The notes under the pieces were generated by a model. It did no database searches. It saw nothing but the letters and a program-made list of their open reading frames with translations, and was not told the origin of the DNA. Of a stretch of 64,000 nucleotides of DNA, positions 10,133 through 19,509 are shown piece after piece. Made by a program: the position numbers and the translations under genes. How positions within the stretch are numbered: the stretch's first letter is position 1; every line of letters begins with the position of its first letter. This stretch comes from Impatiens glandulifera. Its lineage: Eukaryota; Streptophyta; Magnoliopsida; Ericales; Balsaminaceae. Where the stretch lies: contig NC_061862.1 in the NCBI RefSeq assembly GCF_907164915.1, positions 127,605,641-127,669,640 on the forward strand, written 5' to 3'.

Positions 10133-11810
10133 ATGGCTAAAGGAAATACTCTATTAGCTTTCATCTGTGTCTTTGCATGCATCTCTCTCCTAGCCTCGGC
10201 TACCGATGAAAGAAGGCAAAGCCGGTTGACTCAGGCCCAGCAATGTCGTATCCAACGGCTCACAGCTTCCCAACCTTCACAGAGGATCGATAACGAAGGT
10301 GGTTCGATCGAAATGTGGGAACAGAAGGACGATATGTTCCAATGCGCCGGCGTAGCAGCTTTTCGTTACACCGTAAAAGCTAACGGACTCTCTCTTCCTC
10401 ACTACCACCCATCTCCCCGCCTACTCTTCATTGAAAAAGGTAACAGAAATTATAAACCTTATATATAATATATATATTATGGATGATGTTATTTTCTGAA
10501 AAAACAGGTGAGGGTTTGATCAGCATTAATTTCCCGGGATGCCCTGAGACTTTCGAGTCGGAATCTGAGTCGATGTTCATGGGTAGACAGAGCAGTGACG
10601 AAAAGTCGGAGGGTCGTGAAGGAAGAGACTCGCACCAAAAGGTTCATCGTGTTCGCAAGGGAGACATCGTTGCTATTCCAAGCGGCGTGGCTTATTGGTG
10701 CTTCAACGACGGGACTCAAGATCTTGTAGCCGTCGCAGTAAACGATCTTAACCAAAACGTAAACCAGCTCGACCAGCAGTTCAGAGTAAGTATATCATAT
10801 CTTCTTTTGAGAATAAAAAAAAAATTCGTCAAGTTTTTATTAGTGGAATGACTTAATTTCTGTTTCTAGTCGTTCTATATGGCCGGTGGAATGCCAAAAC
10901 AACAACGACAAACTAGATTTACTGCTCATGAAGCTGAAAAGAAAGAATACTTCGAGAATATTCTAGAACATTTCGACACGGAGTTGATGGCCGAAGCCCT
11001 AGAGATGCCTGTGGAGCTCATGCGAAAGATCCAACAAGGAGAGCAATCGAAGAAGGGATTCATCGTTACTGTTCGCGAGGGCATGCGCATGATCAAGCCA
11101 GACGAGAGGGAACAACAAAACGGCTTGGAAGAGTCTTCATGGTGTAGCATGAAGATCCGACACAACTTGGAATCTCGCCAACAATCCGACGTCTACTCCC
11201 GTCAAGGAGGCCGTCTCTACGTTGTCAACCAGAACAAGCTCCCTCTTCTCCGCCTCCTCGACATGAGCGCAGAGAAGGGCGAAGTATTCCCGGTAAGTAG
11301 TACGAATAAGGCTGCCCTAGACTAAAAATAATGATTATGTTGACCTAAACGAGCTGCGAAGGAAAAGGCCGGCTCTGTATGTAATATTCATTTTTGTCTC
11401 CAAAAATACATCATGAATCCACAATTTTATGTATTCAGAACGCAATGTATAGCCCAAGTTGGAATATGAACGGACACTCCGTGGTATACGTGACAAAGGG
11501 AGAGGCCGAGGTACGCATTGTGGACCAGAGCGGACAAGCAATAATGAACGAACGCGTGCGCGAAGGAGACATGTTTGTCTGCCCTCAATTCTTCGTGGTT
11601 ACAAGTCAGGCTGGAAAGGAAGGATTCGAGTGGGTGGCATTCAAGACAACTAGCTCTCCGATGAAGAGTCCCTTGGCTGGTTACACTTCGGTGATGAGGG
11701 CTATGCCTCTTCAAGTAATTGTTAACTCCTACCAAGTGTCTACTAGCCAGGCTAAAGATCTCAAGTATAATACTGGCCGACAGACCATGTTTCTCAAACC
11801 TAAGGCTTGA
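10133..11810 (+). CDS. 11S globulin (legumin-type seed storage protein), 4 exons
   Basis: Exons 10133-10439, 10508-10785, 10870-11292 and 11439-11810 join in frame into 459 aa; all introns are GT-AG and occupy the usual legumin positions. Residues 1-23 (MAKGNTLLAF...LASA) are a signal peptide. Two cupin domains follow. Asn279-Gly280 in QQNGLEESSWC is the conserved vacuolar-processing cleavage site between acidic and basic chains. Cys38 and Cys71 should form the intrachain bond, Cys114 and Cys287 the interchain bond; Cys167 is extra. The hypervariable region is short. The product is expected to form hexamers in protein storage vacuoles of seeds. Seed-type promoter upstream, poly(A) signal downstream. 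No break seen; one of the most secure calls in the window. Confidence 0.96.
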
Positions 11811-11927
11811 ATCTCTTCTTAAACATGTGTTTGTGGATGTAACTAGTGTGTGTATGAGCTAGTATGTAGCAATAGCTAATAAGCAGCGTTTACAATGCTT
11901 TTGTTTTTTGTTTTTTTCAAAAGGATG

Positions 11928-11933
11928 AATAAA
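11928..11933 (+). terminator. Polyadenylation signal of the globulin gene
   Basis: AATAAA about 118 bp after the stop codon, preceded by a T-rich stretch. The pseudogene copy downstream keeps the same region. Confidence 0.65.
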
Positions 11934-12192
11934 ATATGTCATGATGAGCTTGATATTATATATTATGTGTATGCCCCTTTCTTTTCCTTTTTTGTAATGG
12001 GTTAGGAGTTTCCAACTTCTATAACATATTACTTTATGGTCACAAAATTAGAAGAAAATACTACATATTATATATAGTATCATAATCCTAACCACATTTT
12101 TTCAATCAAAATATTAGTTAGTACCCATTCAGAAATATGGAGTCAAAATATTCTTGGTAGACACCAAGAGTTTATTAGTATCATTACAAAAA

Positions 12193-13534
12193 CTAGCATT
12201 TAGCCCGTGCATTTGCACGATTAATAATATTAAAAACCGTGAAAAAAATACGGATAATATTTTTAATTTTATTTTTAACCGTTTTAAGTTTATGCGTTGG
12301 TCAACCCACAATCCGACCCAAGTATCTATTTACTCAACATCATTCATTATATATATATATATATTAGTTAGTTAAAAAATTGAATTTATATTAATGTTAA
12401 AACGTCCCGCGTTCATCAAATTTGGTGTTAAATTTAAAATATAAAGTCTTAGTAGCCTAGTTGGTTAAGAGTTGTACTTATTTTGTTAAGTTGCAAGTTC
12501 GAAACATACCTCTAGCATTTTTAATTTTATTTTTAACCGTTTTAAATTTAAAGTCGGGTCAACCCACAATCCGACCCAGGTATCCAAATTAACCACAACT
12601 CTCGACCCGGCAATCCGGACATTTTAAAAATTAAGCATCATTATATATATATAGATTAATTAGTTAAAAAGTTGAACATATATTAATATTAAAACGTCCT
12701 GCATTTATCAAATTTGGTGTTGAATTTAAAATATAAAGTTTTTGTAGCCTAGTTGGTTAAAGAGTTGGACTTGTTTTTTTAGATTACAAGTTCGAAACAT
12801 GCCTCTAACATTTTTAATTTTATTTTTAACCGTTTTAAATTTAAAGGCGGGTCAACCCACAATCCGACCCAAGTATCCAAATTAACCATAGCTCTCGACC
12901 TCGTAATCCGGACACTTTAAAAATTAAGCATCATCATATATATATAGATTAGTTAGTTATAAGTTGAACTTATATTAATATTAAAACGTCTCGCGTTTAT
13001 CAAATTTGCTGTTGAATTTAAAATATAAAGACTTTGTAGACTAGTTGGTTAAAGAGTTGTACTTATTTGGTTAGATTGCAAGTTTGAAATATACCTCTAG
13101 CATTTTTAATTTTATTTTTAATCGTTTTAAATTTAAAAACGGGTCAACCCACAATCCGACCCAAGTATCCAAATTAACCACACCTCTCGACCCGGCAATC
13201 CGGACATTTTAAAAATTAAGCATCATTATATATATATAGATTAGTTAGTTAAAAAGTTGAACTTATATTAATATTAAAACGTCTCGCGTTTATCAAATTT
13301 GGTGTTGAATTTAGAATATAAAGTCTTTGTAGCCTAGTTGGTTAAAGAGTTGTACTTGTTTTGTTAGGTTGCAAGTTCGAAACATACCTCTAGCATTTTT
13401 AATTTTATTTTTAACCATTTTAAATTTAAAGGCGGATCATCCCATAATCCGACCCAAATATTCAAATTAATCACAACTCTCGACCCGGCAATCCAGACAC
13501 TTTAAAAATTAAGCATCATTATATATATATATAT
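12193..13534 (-). mobile_element. Non-autonomous Helitron
   Basis: The minus-strand 3' end is a hairpin CGTGC-AAAT-GCACG (12219-12206) followed by a short tail ending CTAG at 12193, the Helitron signature. Copies B and C have the same flank uninterrupted (ACAAAAA joined to TTAAGTC or CTAAGTC), giving an A|T insertion with no target duplication, as for Helitrons. The expected 5' TC is replaced by a TA repeat, though internal units still carry TCTATATATA. No helicase is encoded. Confidence 0.85.
12363..13534. repeat. Four ~292-bp tandem units inside the Helitron
   Basis: Units start near 12363, 12654, 12946 and 13239, each at ATTAGTTAGTT or close variants. Each carries GTAGCCTAGTTGGTTAA and AAGTTCGAAACAT, resembling A and B boxes of a tRNA-like pol III promoter, then a CCCGACCC-rich part and a TA tract. 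A partial first unit sits before 12363. Confidence 0.88.
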
Positions 13535-14036
13535 ATTAAGTCTATTTTATACTATTTGACTTGAATTTTAATTTATTTATAAGAACTATTAAATTATTAT
13601 AAATTTAAAATACCTTAGATATATAAATTTTTAAAAAATTTAAGAAGTTCAGAAAATTTTAAATTATTTACTAATAAGATATAATCAAATATTAATATTG
13701 AATAAAATTAAAATTATTATTTCAATAATTTATTATATATTATAATGTTTAATAGAGTATATCATTGATTGAATATTTATGTGTGAAAAAATGTTGAATG
13801 GTATTTAGTTAAGATAATTTTATGTCCAGGTTAATGTATATAATGTATTGTGTAAATTTTGAATAGATAAACCATAGTTGATGTTATTTTTTAAAAAACA
13901 TTAAATGTTATAGATTTTTTTTCCCGTGTTTTGTGATTAATAGATTTTATATAAATAATAAAAACATAACTGACTCGATTTTGGTAGGAGAAAAATATGA
14001 AAATTTAGGGTTGTGCAAAAAAAAAAAACCGGAAAT

Positions 14037-14912
14037 GAAAGAATACTTCGAGAATATTCTAGAACATTTCGACACGGAGTTGATGGCCGAAGCCCTAGAG
14101 ATGCCTGTGGAGGTCATGCAAAAGATCCAACAAGGAGAGCAATCGAAGAAGGGATTCATCGTTACTGTTCGCGAGGGCATGCGCATGATCAAGCCAGACG
14201 AGAGGGAACAACAAAACGGCTTGGAAGAGTCTTCATGGTGTAGCATGAAGATCCGACACAACTTGGAATCTCGCCAACAATCCGACGTCTACTCCCGTCA
14301 AGGAGGCCGTCTCTACGTTGTCAACCAGAACAAGCTCCCTCTTCTCCGCCTCCTCGACATGAGCGCAGAGAAGGGCGAAGTATTCCCGTTAAGTAGTACG
14401 AATAATGCTGCCCTAGACTAAAAATAATGATTATGTTGACCTAAACGAGCTGCGAAGGAAAAGGCCAAGGCCGGCTCTGTATGTAATATTCATTTTTGTC
14501 TCCAAAAATACATCATGAATCCACAATTTTATGTATTCAGAACGCGATGTACAGCCCAAGTTGGAATATGAACGGACACTCCGTGGTATACGTGACAAAG
14601 GGAGAGGCCGAGGTAAGCATTGTGGACCAGAGCGGACAAGCAATAATGAACGAACGCGTGCGCGAAGGAGACATGTTTGTCTGCCCTCAATTCTTCATGG
14701 TTACAAGTCAGGCTGGAAAGGAAGGATTCGAGTGGGTGGCATTCAAGACAACTAGCTCTCCGATGAAGAGTCCCTTGGCTGGTTACACTTCGGTGATGAG
14801 GGCTATGCCTCTTCAAGTAATTGTTAACTCCTACCAAGTGTCTACTAGCCAGGCTAAAGATCTCAAGTATAATACTGGCCGACAGACCATGTTTCTCAAA
14901 CCTAAGGCTTGA
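14037..14912 (+). pseudogene. Truncated 11S globulin copy B (exons 3-4 only)
   Basis: Begins inside exon 3 at GAAAGAATACTTCGAG and continues to 14388, then intron 3 and exon 4 at 14541-14912 with the same TGA. It is nearly identical to the full gene, with a few substitutions (for example Leu-Met-Arg to Val-Met-Gln in exon 3). Exons 1-2, signal peptide and promoter are absent. The intron 3 donor is changed from CCG|GT to CCG|TT (14389), while the acceptor is intact; intron 3 also gained 6 bp (AAGGCC duplication). The NG cleavage site remains. It arose by tandem duplication with a breakpoint in exon 3, and no initiation from a proper start is expected. Confidence 0.94.
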
Positions 14913-15715
14913 ATCTCTTCTTAAACATGTGTTTCTGGATGTAACTAGTGTGTGTATGAGCTAGTATGTAGCAATAGCTAGTAAGCAGCGTTTACTATGC
15001 TTTTGTTTTTTTTTTTTCAAAAGGATAAATAAAATGTATCATGATCAGGTAGCTTGATATTATATATTATGTGTATGTCTCCCTTTCTTTTCCTTTTTTA
15101 ATGGGGTAGGAGTTTACAACTTCTATAACATATTACTTCGTGGTTACAAAATTAGAAGAAAATACTACATATTATATATATAATATCATAATCCTAACCA
15201 CATTTTTTCAATCAAAATATTAGTTAGTACCCATTCAGTAATATGGAGTCAAAATATTCTTGGTAGACACCAAGAGTTTATTAGTATCAATACAAAAATT
15301 AAGTCTATTTTATACTATTTGACTTGAATTTTAATTTATTTATAAGAACTATTAAATTATTATAAATTTAAAATACCTTAGATATATAAATTTTTAAAAA
15401 ATTTAAGAAGTTCAGAAAATTTTAAATTATTTACTAATAAGATATAATCAAATATTAATATTGAATAAAATTAAAATTATTATTTCAATAATTTATTATA
15501 TATTATAATGTTTAATAGACTATATCATTGATAAAATATTTATGTGCGAAAAAAAGGTTGAATGGTATTTAGTTAAGATAATTTTATGTTGAGATTAATG
15601 TATATAATGTATTGTGTAAATTTTGAATAGATAAACCATAATCGATGTTATTTTTTAAAAAAACAATAAATGTGTATAACATTTGATAACATAGATTTTT
15701 TTTCCCATGTTTTGT
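14913..15715 (+). repeat. Globulin 3' flank, copy B (uninterrupted)
   Basis: Collinear with copy A minus the Helitron, and close to identical. It ends near 15715 after CCCATGTTTTGTG, where it is replaced by a Gypsy-related fragment. Confidence 0.85.
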
Positions 15716-15719
15716 GTAT

Positions 15720-15845
15720 CTTTTTATATGAAATGGGAATCCTTGTATGAAAATGACTTCACGAGTATATCGGGATCTTGATTAAAGAACGAAGAGGGGA
15801 GTTAGAGACCTGAAGTATGCAACAACCGAAAACAAGAATTTTCCG
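15720..15845 (+). mobile_element. Fragment of a Gypsy-like 3' end
   Basis: GAATCCTTGTATGAAAATGA through CAACAACCGAAAACAAGAAT matches 27965-28080 over about 110 bp. It spans the same internal-to-LTR junction as the longer copy at 28053 and stops about 40 bp into the LTR. Confidence 0.6.
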
Positions 15846-16863
15846 AAATCCTAAGAGTTTGCATGTCATTGAATTAGCAAGATGCCTCAACACATCATGT
15901 TCGGGATTGTTATCTTTATGCCAAGTAATGCGTGGAGCAGTTTTGGAACACATGTATAATCTTTGCAACCTCGGTTTTAATGGAAATAGAGCAACACCTT
16001 ATTGGGTATATACTTGCCATTCACCTTCGTTCGAATTGTCCACTAGATTTATTGACATTCCACCTAGAAAGCCCACAAACTTTATATTGCTGCAAATCCT
16101 TATCCTCTTTACGAAAAAAACATGCAATCATTCTTACACGCGTCAATTGTTTCGTACGATAGACCCATGTCTTTAATGAATTTCTTGAACTCATAATACG
16201 AATTCGGTAGTTGATTATGAATTGGCAGTATTTCCTCCTTCAATAAACTCAACAATAAATCAAATGACGTGTTTGTCCACTGACCTACATTCTTTATATG
16301 AAGAAGTTTAAGAAGAGATGAGGCTTTGGAAATTCGAGAATCTTCATACAAAGGTAGTTTCGAATCGTCCAACAATTTGTAAAACGTCTTAGCATCATCA
16401 ACGAGATGCTCATTTTCACTCGGATGTTCATTATCATTGTTGACATTAGGATACAAATCAGCAATAATATCTTCCATTAGATGATCCTCACAAACTTTAA
16501 TAGATTCGTCTTCCATGATATTAGTCTCGTTATTTGATGATATATTGATCGGTTCGTCTTCAAGTTCATCATCTGATTCATCTTCCTCCACATTCTCAAT
16601 AACAACATTTACAGTCTGACGTTCAATTCTCTTTTCACCGTGAAAATATCAAAAACCATAATTTTGTCTTATTCCGAATACAATCAGATGGGATCTAACC
16701 ACAATTTTATTCTCATATACTCGATTTGCACACCTTACACAAGGACATGCAATCGATGATCTACCCGTAGACCTTTCAGCAAATTCTACGAATTTGTCAA
16801 CCCCTCACTATATTTAGGATCAGTACGAAGTATAGTCATCCATGTTTTGTTTGGGATTTCCAT
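15830..16863 (-). pseudogene. TNP2-like CACTA transposase, N-terminal fragment
   Basis: Starts at ATG 16863 (MEIPNKTWM...). A transposase-associated domain follows with CPCVRCANR, then an acidic stretch (16591 onward), then YYEFKKFIKDMGLSYE.IDACKND, the zinc-associated start of TNP2, and further on RLYMCSKTA..ITWHKDN (15968-15870). A one-base deletion near 16800 shifts the frame, a TGA replaces the Trp expected before YFHG near 16648, and another shift separates the last part. The catalytic core is missing. Confidence 0.85.
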
Positions 16864-16869
16864 CTAACC

Positions 16870-17110
16870 TAACATACAAATTAATAATCCAACAACCTAA
16901 CATCAATAATCAAACATACAAATCATTTATTAATCTAATAATCCACACATGCAATAATCTAATAAACCAACAATCCATCAATAATCTAACATACAAATAA
17001 TCTAACTTAATCTACCAATCCAATAATCTAACATACAAATAATCTAATTTAGCATTCAATATTATCTAACCTAACATCAATAATCTACTAATCTAACAAT
17101 GTTATAATCC
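16870..17110. repeat. AATAATCTAACATACAAA-type minisatellite
   Basis: Short diverged repeats of AATAATCTAA and CTAACATACAAA in the leader region of the CACTA transposase. No coding potential. Confidence 0.6.
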
Positions 17111-17544
17111 AATAATATCCTAATGTAACAATCAAACATTGATTGTAAATAAGAACTAACCTGGATTTGAAAGGGAAAACTTCAATCCGCGACAGGAAAT
17201 ACAAGGGCAAATTCAGACGGGGAAAATTGAATTTTCTGCAAAATAGAATGAAAGAAGAGTATAAATGATCGATGTTTCTTTTGATAACATTTAACAAGAA
17301 ACTTTCTTTTCTTTAGATTTTTGGCCACCTAAACAAATAAACTCTAAGGAAATCATACGACTTATCCTTACATCATGTGTACACAAACAAATGATTAATA
17401 TCCTTACTATTATGTCTTACAGACTTACCATTTGAGCAAGAAAAGTTTATGATTTCAATTTGATCACGAAGATCAATGGCAATTAATTACATGACAATAT
17501 TCCAATTAATTGCGTGACAATATTCCAATTTGACTACTTAGTAA

Positions 17545-17597
<53 letters not shown>

Positions 17598-18489
17598 ATC
17601 TAGTTAATTTATATATAGAAAAACTCATTGAATCAGACTGACCTACTACTCAACCTATTTTTGTGTGATCCTTCTAATTCTCCGTTTTACACTGCATGCA
17701 TGATTCAACCCAAAAGTTACTACTGTCCATGATCAGTGACATGTTACTACTTGATCATGGAAAAAAATGTATATAAAATTCAACTCAAAGCAAACTAACT
17801 TCAATTAGATTCAAGAAGGAAAAGTATGAAGACCTTTCAATCTATAATTTCTAATTATAAAAATAAAATAAAAAACCATTTACAGATTGAACCCTTATCC
17901 TGCATTACATACACCACATAAATGACATAGTATCTTCTCTAGATCATGTGTTGCATTACCATAGTAAAATCCAAGATATACCCAATAAAACTACTAAAGT
18001 TTTCATCATGAAATAAAGAAAATCGCCAAATAACCCATCATCCTTCTAACAATTTGATTGAGAAACGATTCAACAGAGCAACGTGATCCATCAAACAATC
18101 TGATTGAGAAACGTAATAACTATATATAGAAATGAAATAGGACCACCTGATAGTAGTTGCTGGAAGAAGAGCATTGTTGAAAAGGTAGAAATTGGGGGTT
18201 TAGAATCTGCAAAATACAATGAAAGATTGGAATCGATAATGATTGAAATAGATTGAAATAGATAATGAGAAAAAAAGAAGAACTTGCCTGATTGATCGGA
18301 AGGCAGCGGCGGCGGTGAGAGTTGATCGGAAGGATTGCGGGCAGGAAATAGAGAAAAGGGAAGAAGAATAGAACTTACCGGCGACAACTTCACACGAAAG
18401 AAGGAAAAGAAAAGAAAATGGGCGCGTGGAAGAAAACGGAAGAAGAAAAGAAAAGAAAGAAAGGAAGAAGGAAAACAAAAGGAAGGAAG
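17111..18489. other. CACTA leader region without a supported gene
   Basis: Non-coding, AT-rich, with a (TA)n microsatellite at 17549-17595 and a purine-rich stretch at 18240-18489 (GAAGAAAAG runs). It probably holds 5' exons or introns of the transposase; I cannot place them. Confidence 0.45.
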
Positions 18490-19205
18490 AAGGCGCGGGT
18501 TATTATAGATTATCTGTAACGGTTATCCTAAAACCGTTACAGATACAAATACTGAAGTTGAAAAGACGGTTCACTTTCTGTAACGGTTAATAAGAAAACG
18601 GTTACAGATGCAATATCAGTAATGGCGTTGGAAGAAAACCGTTACTGATAACATTTTCCAGAAACTGTAAAGTGATGCAGTATCAGTAACGGTTACCCTA
18701 AAACCGTTAGAGATATTAATACTGAAGTTGAAAAGGCGGTTCACTTTCTGTAATGGTTAATAAGAAAACCGTTACAGATGCAATATCAGTAACGGCGTTG
18801 GAAGAAAACCGAAACTGATAACATTTTCTAAAAACTGTAAAGTGATGCAGTATTAGTAACAGTTATCCAAAAACCGTTACAGATACTAATACTGAAGTTG
18901 AAAAGACGGCTCAATATATTTGTAACGGCGTTGGAAGAAAATCGTTACTGATAACTTTTTCCAAAAATTGTAAAGTGATGTAGTATTAGTAACGGTTATC
19001 CTAACGCCGTTACTGATACCCTTAATTCGAAAAATAAAATTTAAGCCGCTATTATCTGTAACGGTGAATCTTTATATCTGTTACTGTAAGTTCTTAACAT
19101 TAACGGTCTTATATAGCCGTTACTGATGCCCTAATAACAGTAACGGTTTATTATAACCGTTACTGATAAAAAATATTATTAAAGGCGTTCGAACGCCGTT
19201 ACTAC
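18490..19205. repeat. Subterminal repeats of the CACTA element
   Basis: More than fifteen copies of GTAACGGTT and its complement AACCGTTAC, usually paired as inverted repeats about 15 bp apart. CACTA elements carry such subterminal arrays as binding sites for an element-encoded protein. Confidence 0.85.
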
Positions 19206-19509
19206 TAGTCGTTACAAAAGGCATTTTTTCTACTAGTGTATTATGTGTATGTTTCCTTTTCTGTTCCTTTTTGTAATGGGTTAGGAGTTTCCAACTTTTA
19301 TAACATATTACTTTGTGGTCACAAAATTAGAAGAAAATACTACCTATTATATATAGTATCATAATTCTAACCACATTTTTCAATCAAAATATTAGTTAGT
19401 ACCCATTCAGAAATATGGAGTCAAAATATTCTTGGTAGAGTTTAGAGGAATGATAGGAAGCACGACTTTGGGGGAATAACTCGTACAACGAAAGTGACTT
19501 CGCTGTTAT

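Larger units (their letters stand above)
11811..14036 (+). repeat. Globulin 3' flank, copy A (split by a Helitron)
   Basis: 11811-12192 and 13535-14036 are the 3' flank that recurs at 14913-15715 (copy B) and 19239-22604 (copy C). After removal of the Helitron, A and B align through the landmark GAGTTTATTAGTATC and TTAAGTCTATTTTATACTAT. Copy A ends in the start of a hAT-like terminus (AGGGTTGTGCAAAAAA, about 14004) fused to exon 3 of the next unit. Confidence 0.85.
15846..19238 (-). mobile_element. 3'-truncated CACTA (En/Spm-type) transposon
   Basis: The minus-strand terminus CACTAGTAGAAAAAATGCC (19238-19220) is a typical plant CACTA end. Subterminal repeats (18490-19205) and a transposase fragment in the same orientation (16863-15830) follow. 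No second CACTA terminus exists on the left; the element stops inside the transposase at the Gypsy fragment. Flank copy C begins immediately after the terminus. Confidence 0.85.

Noticed and set aside
10489..11735. Minus-strand frames opposite the globulin exons (and at 13947-14837)
   Set aside because: Shadows of a well-supported gene on the plus strand; no domain resemblance and duplicated together with it.
16001..16060. Second CACTA terminus at CCACTAGATTT
   Set aside because: It lies inside the transposase coding fragment and does not continue as GTAGAAAAA.
18091..18478. Hydrophobic or Ser/Phe-rich minus-strand ORFs
   Set aside because: They come from a purine/pyrimidine-biased stretch in the CACTA leader, without conserved motifs.
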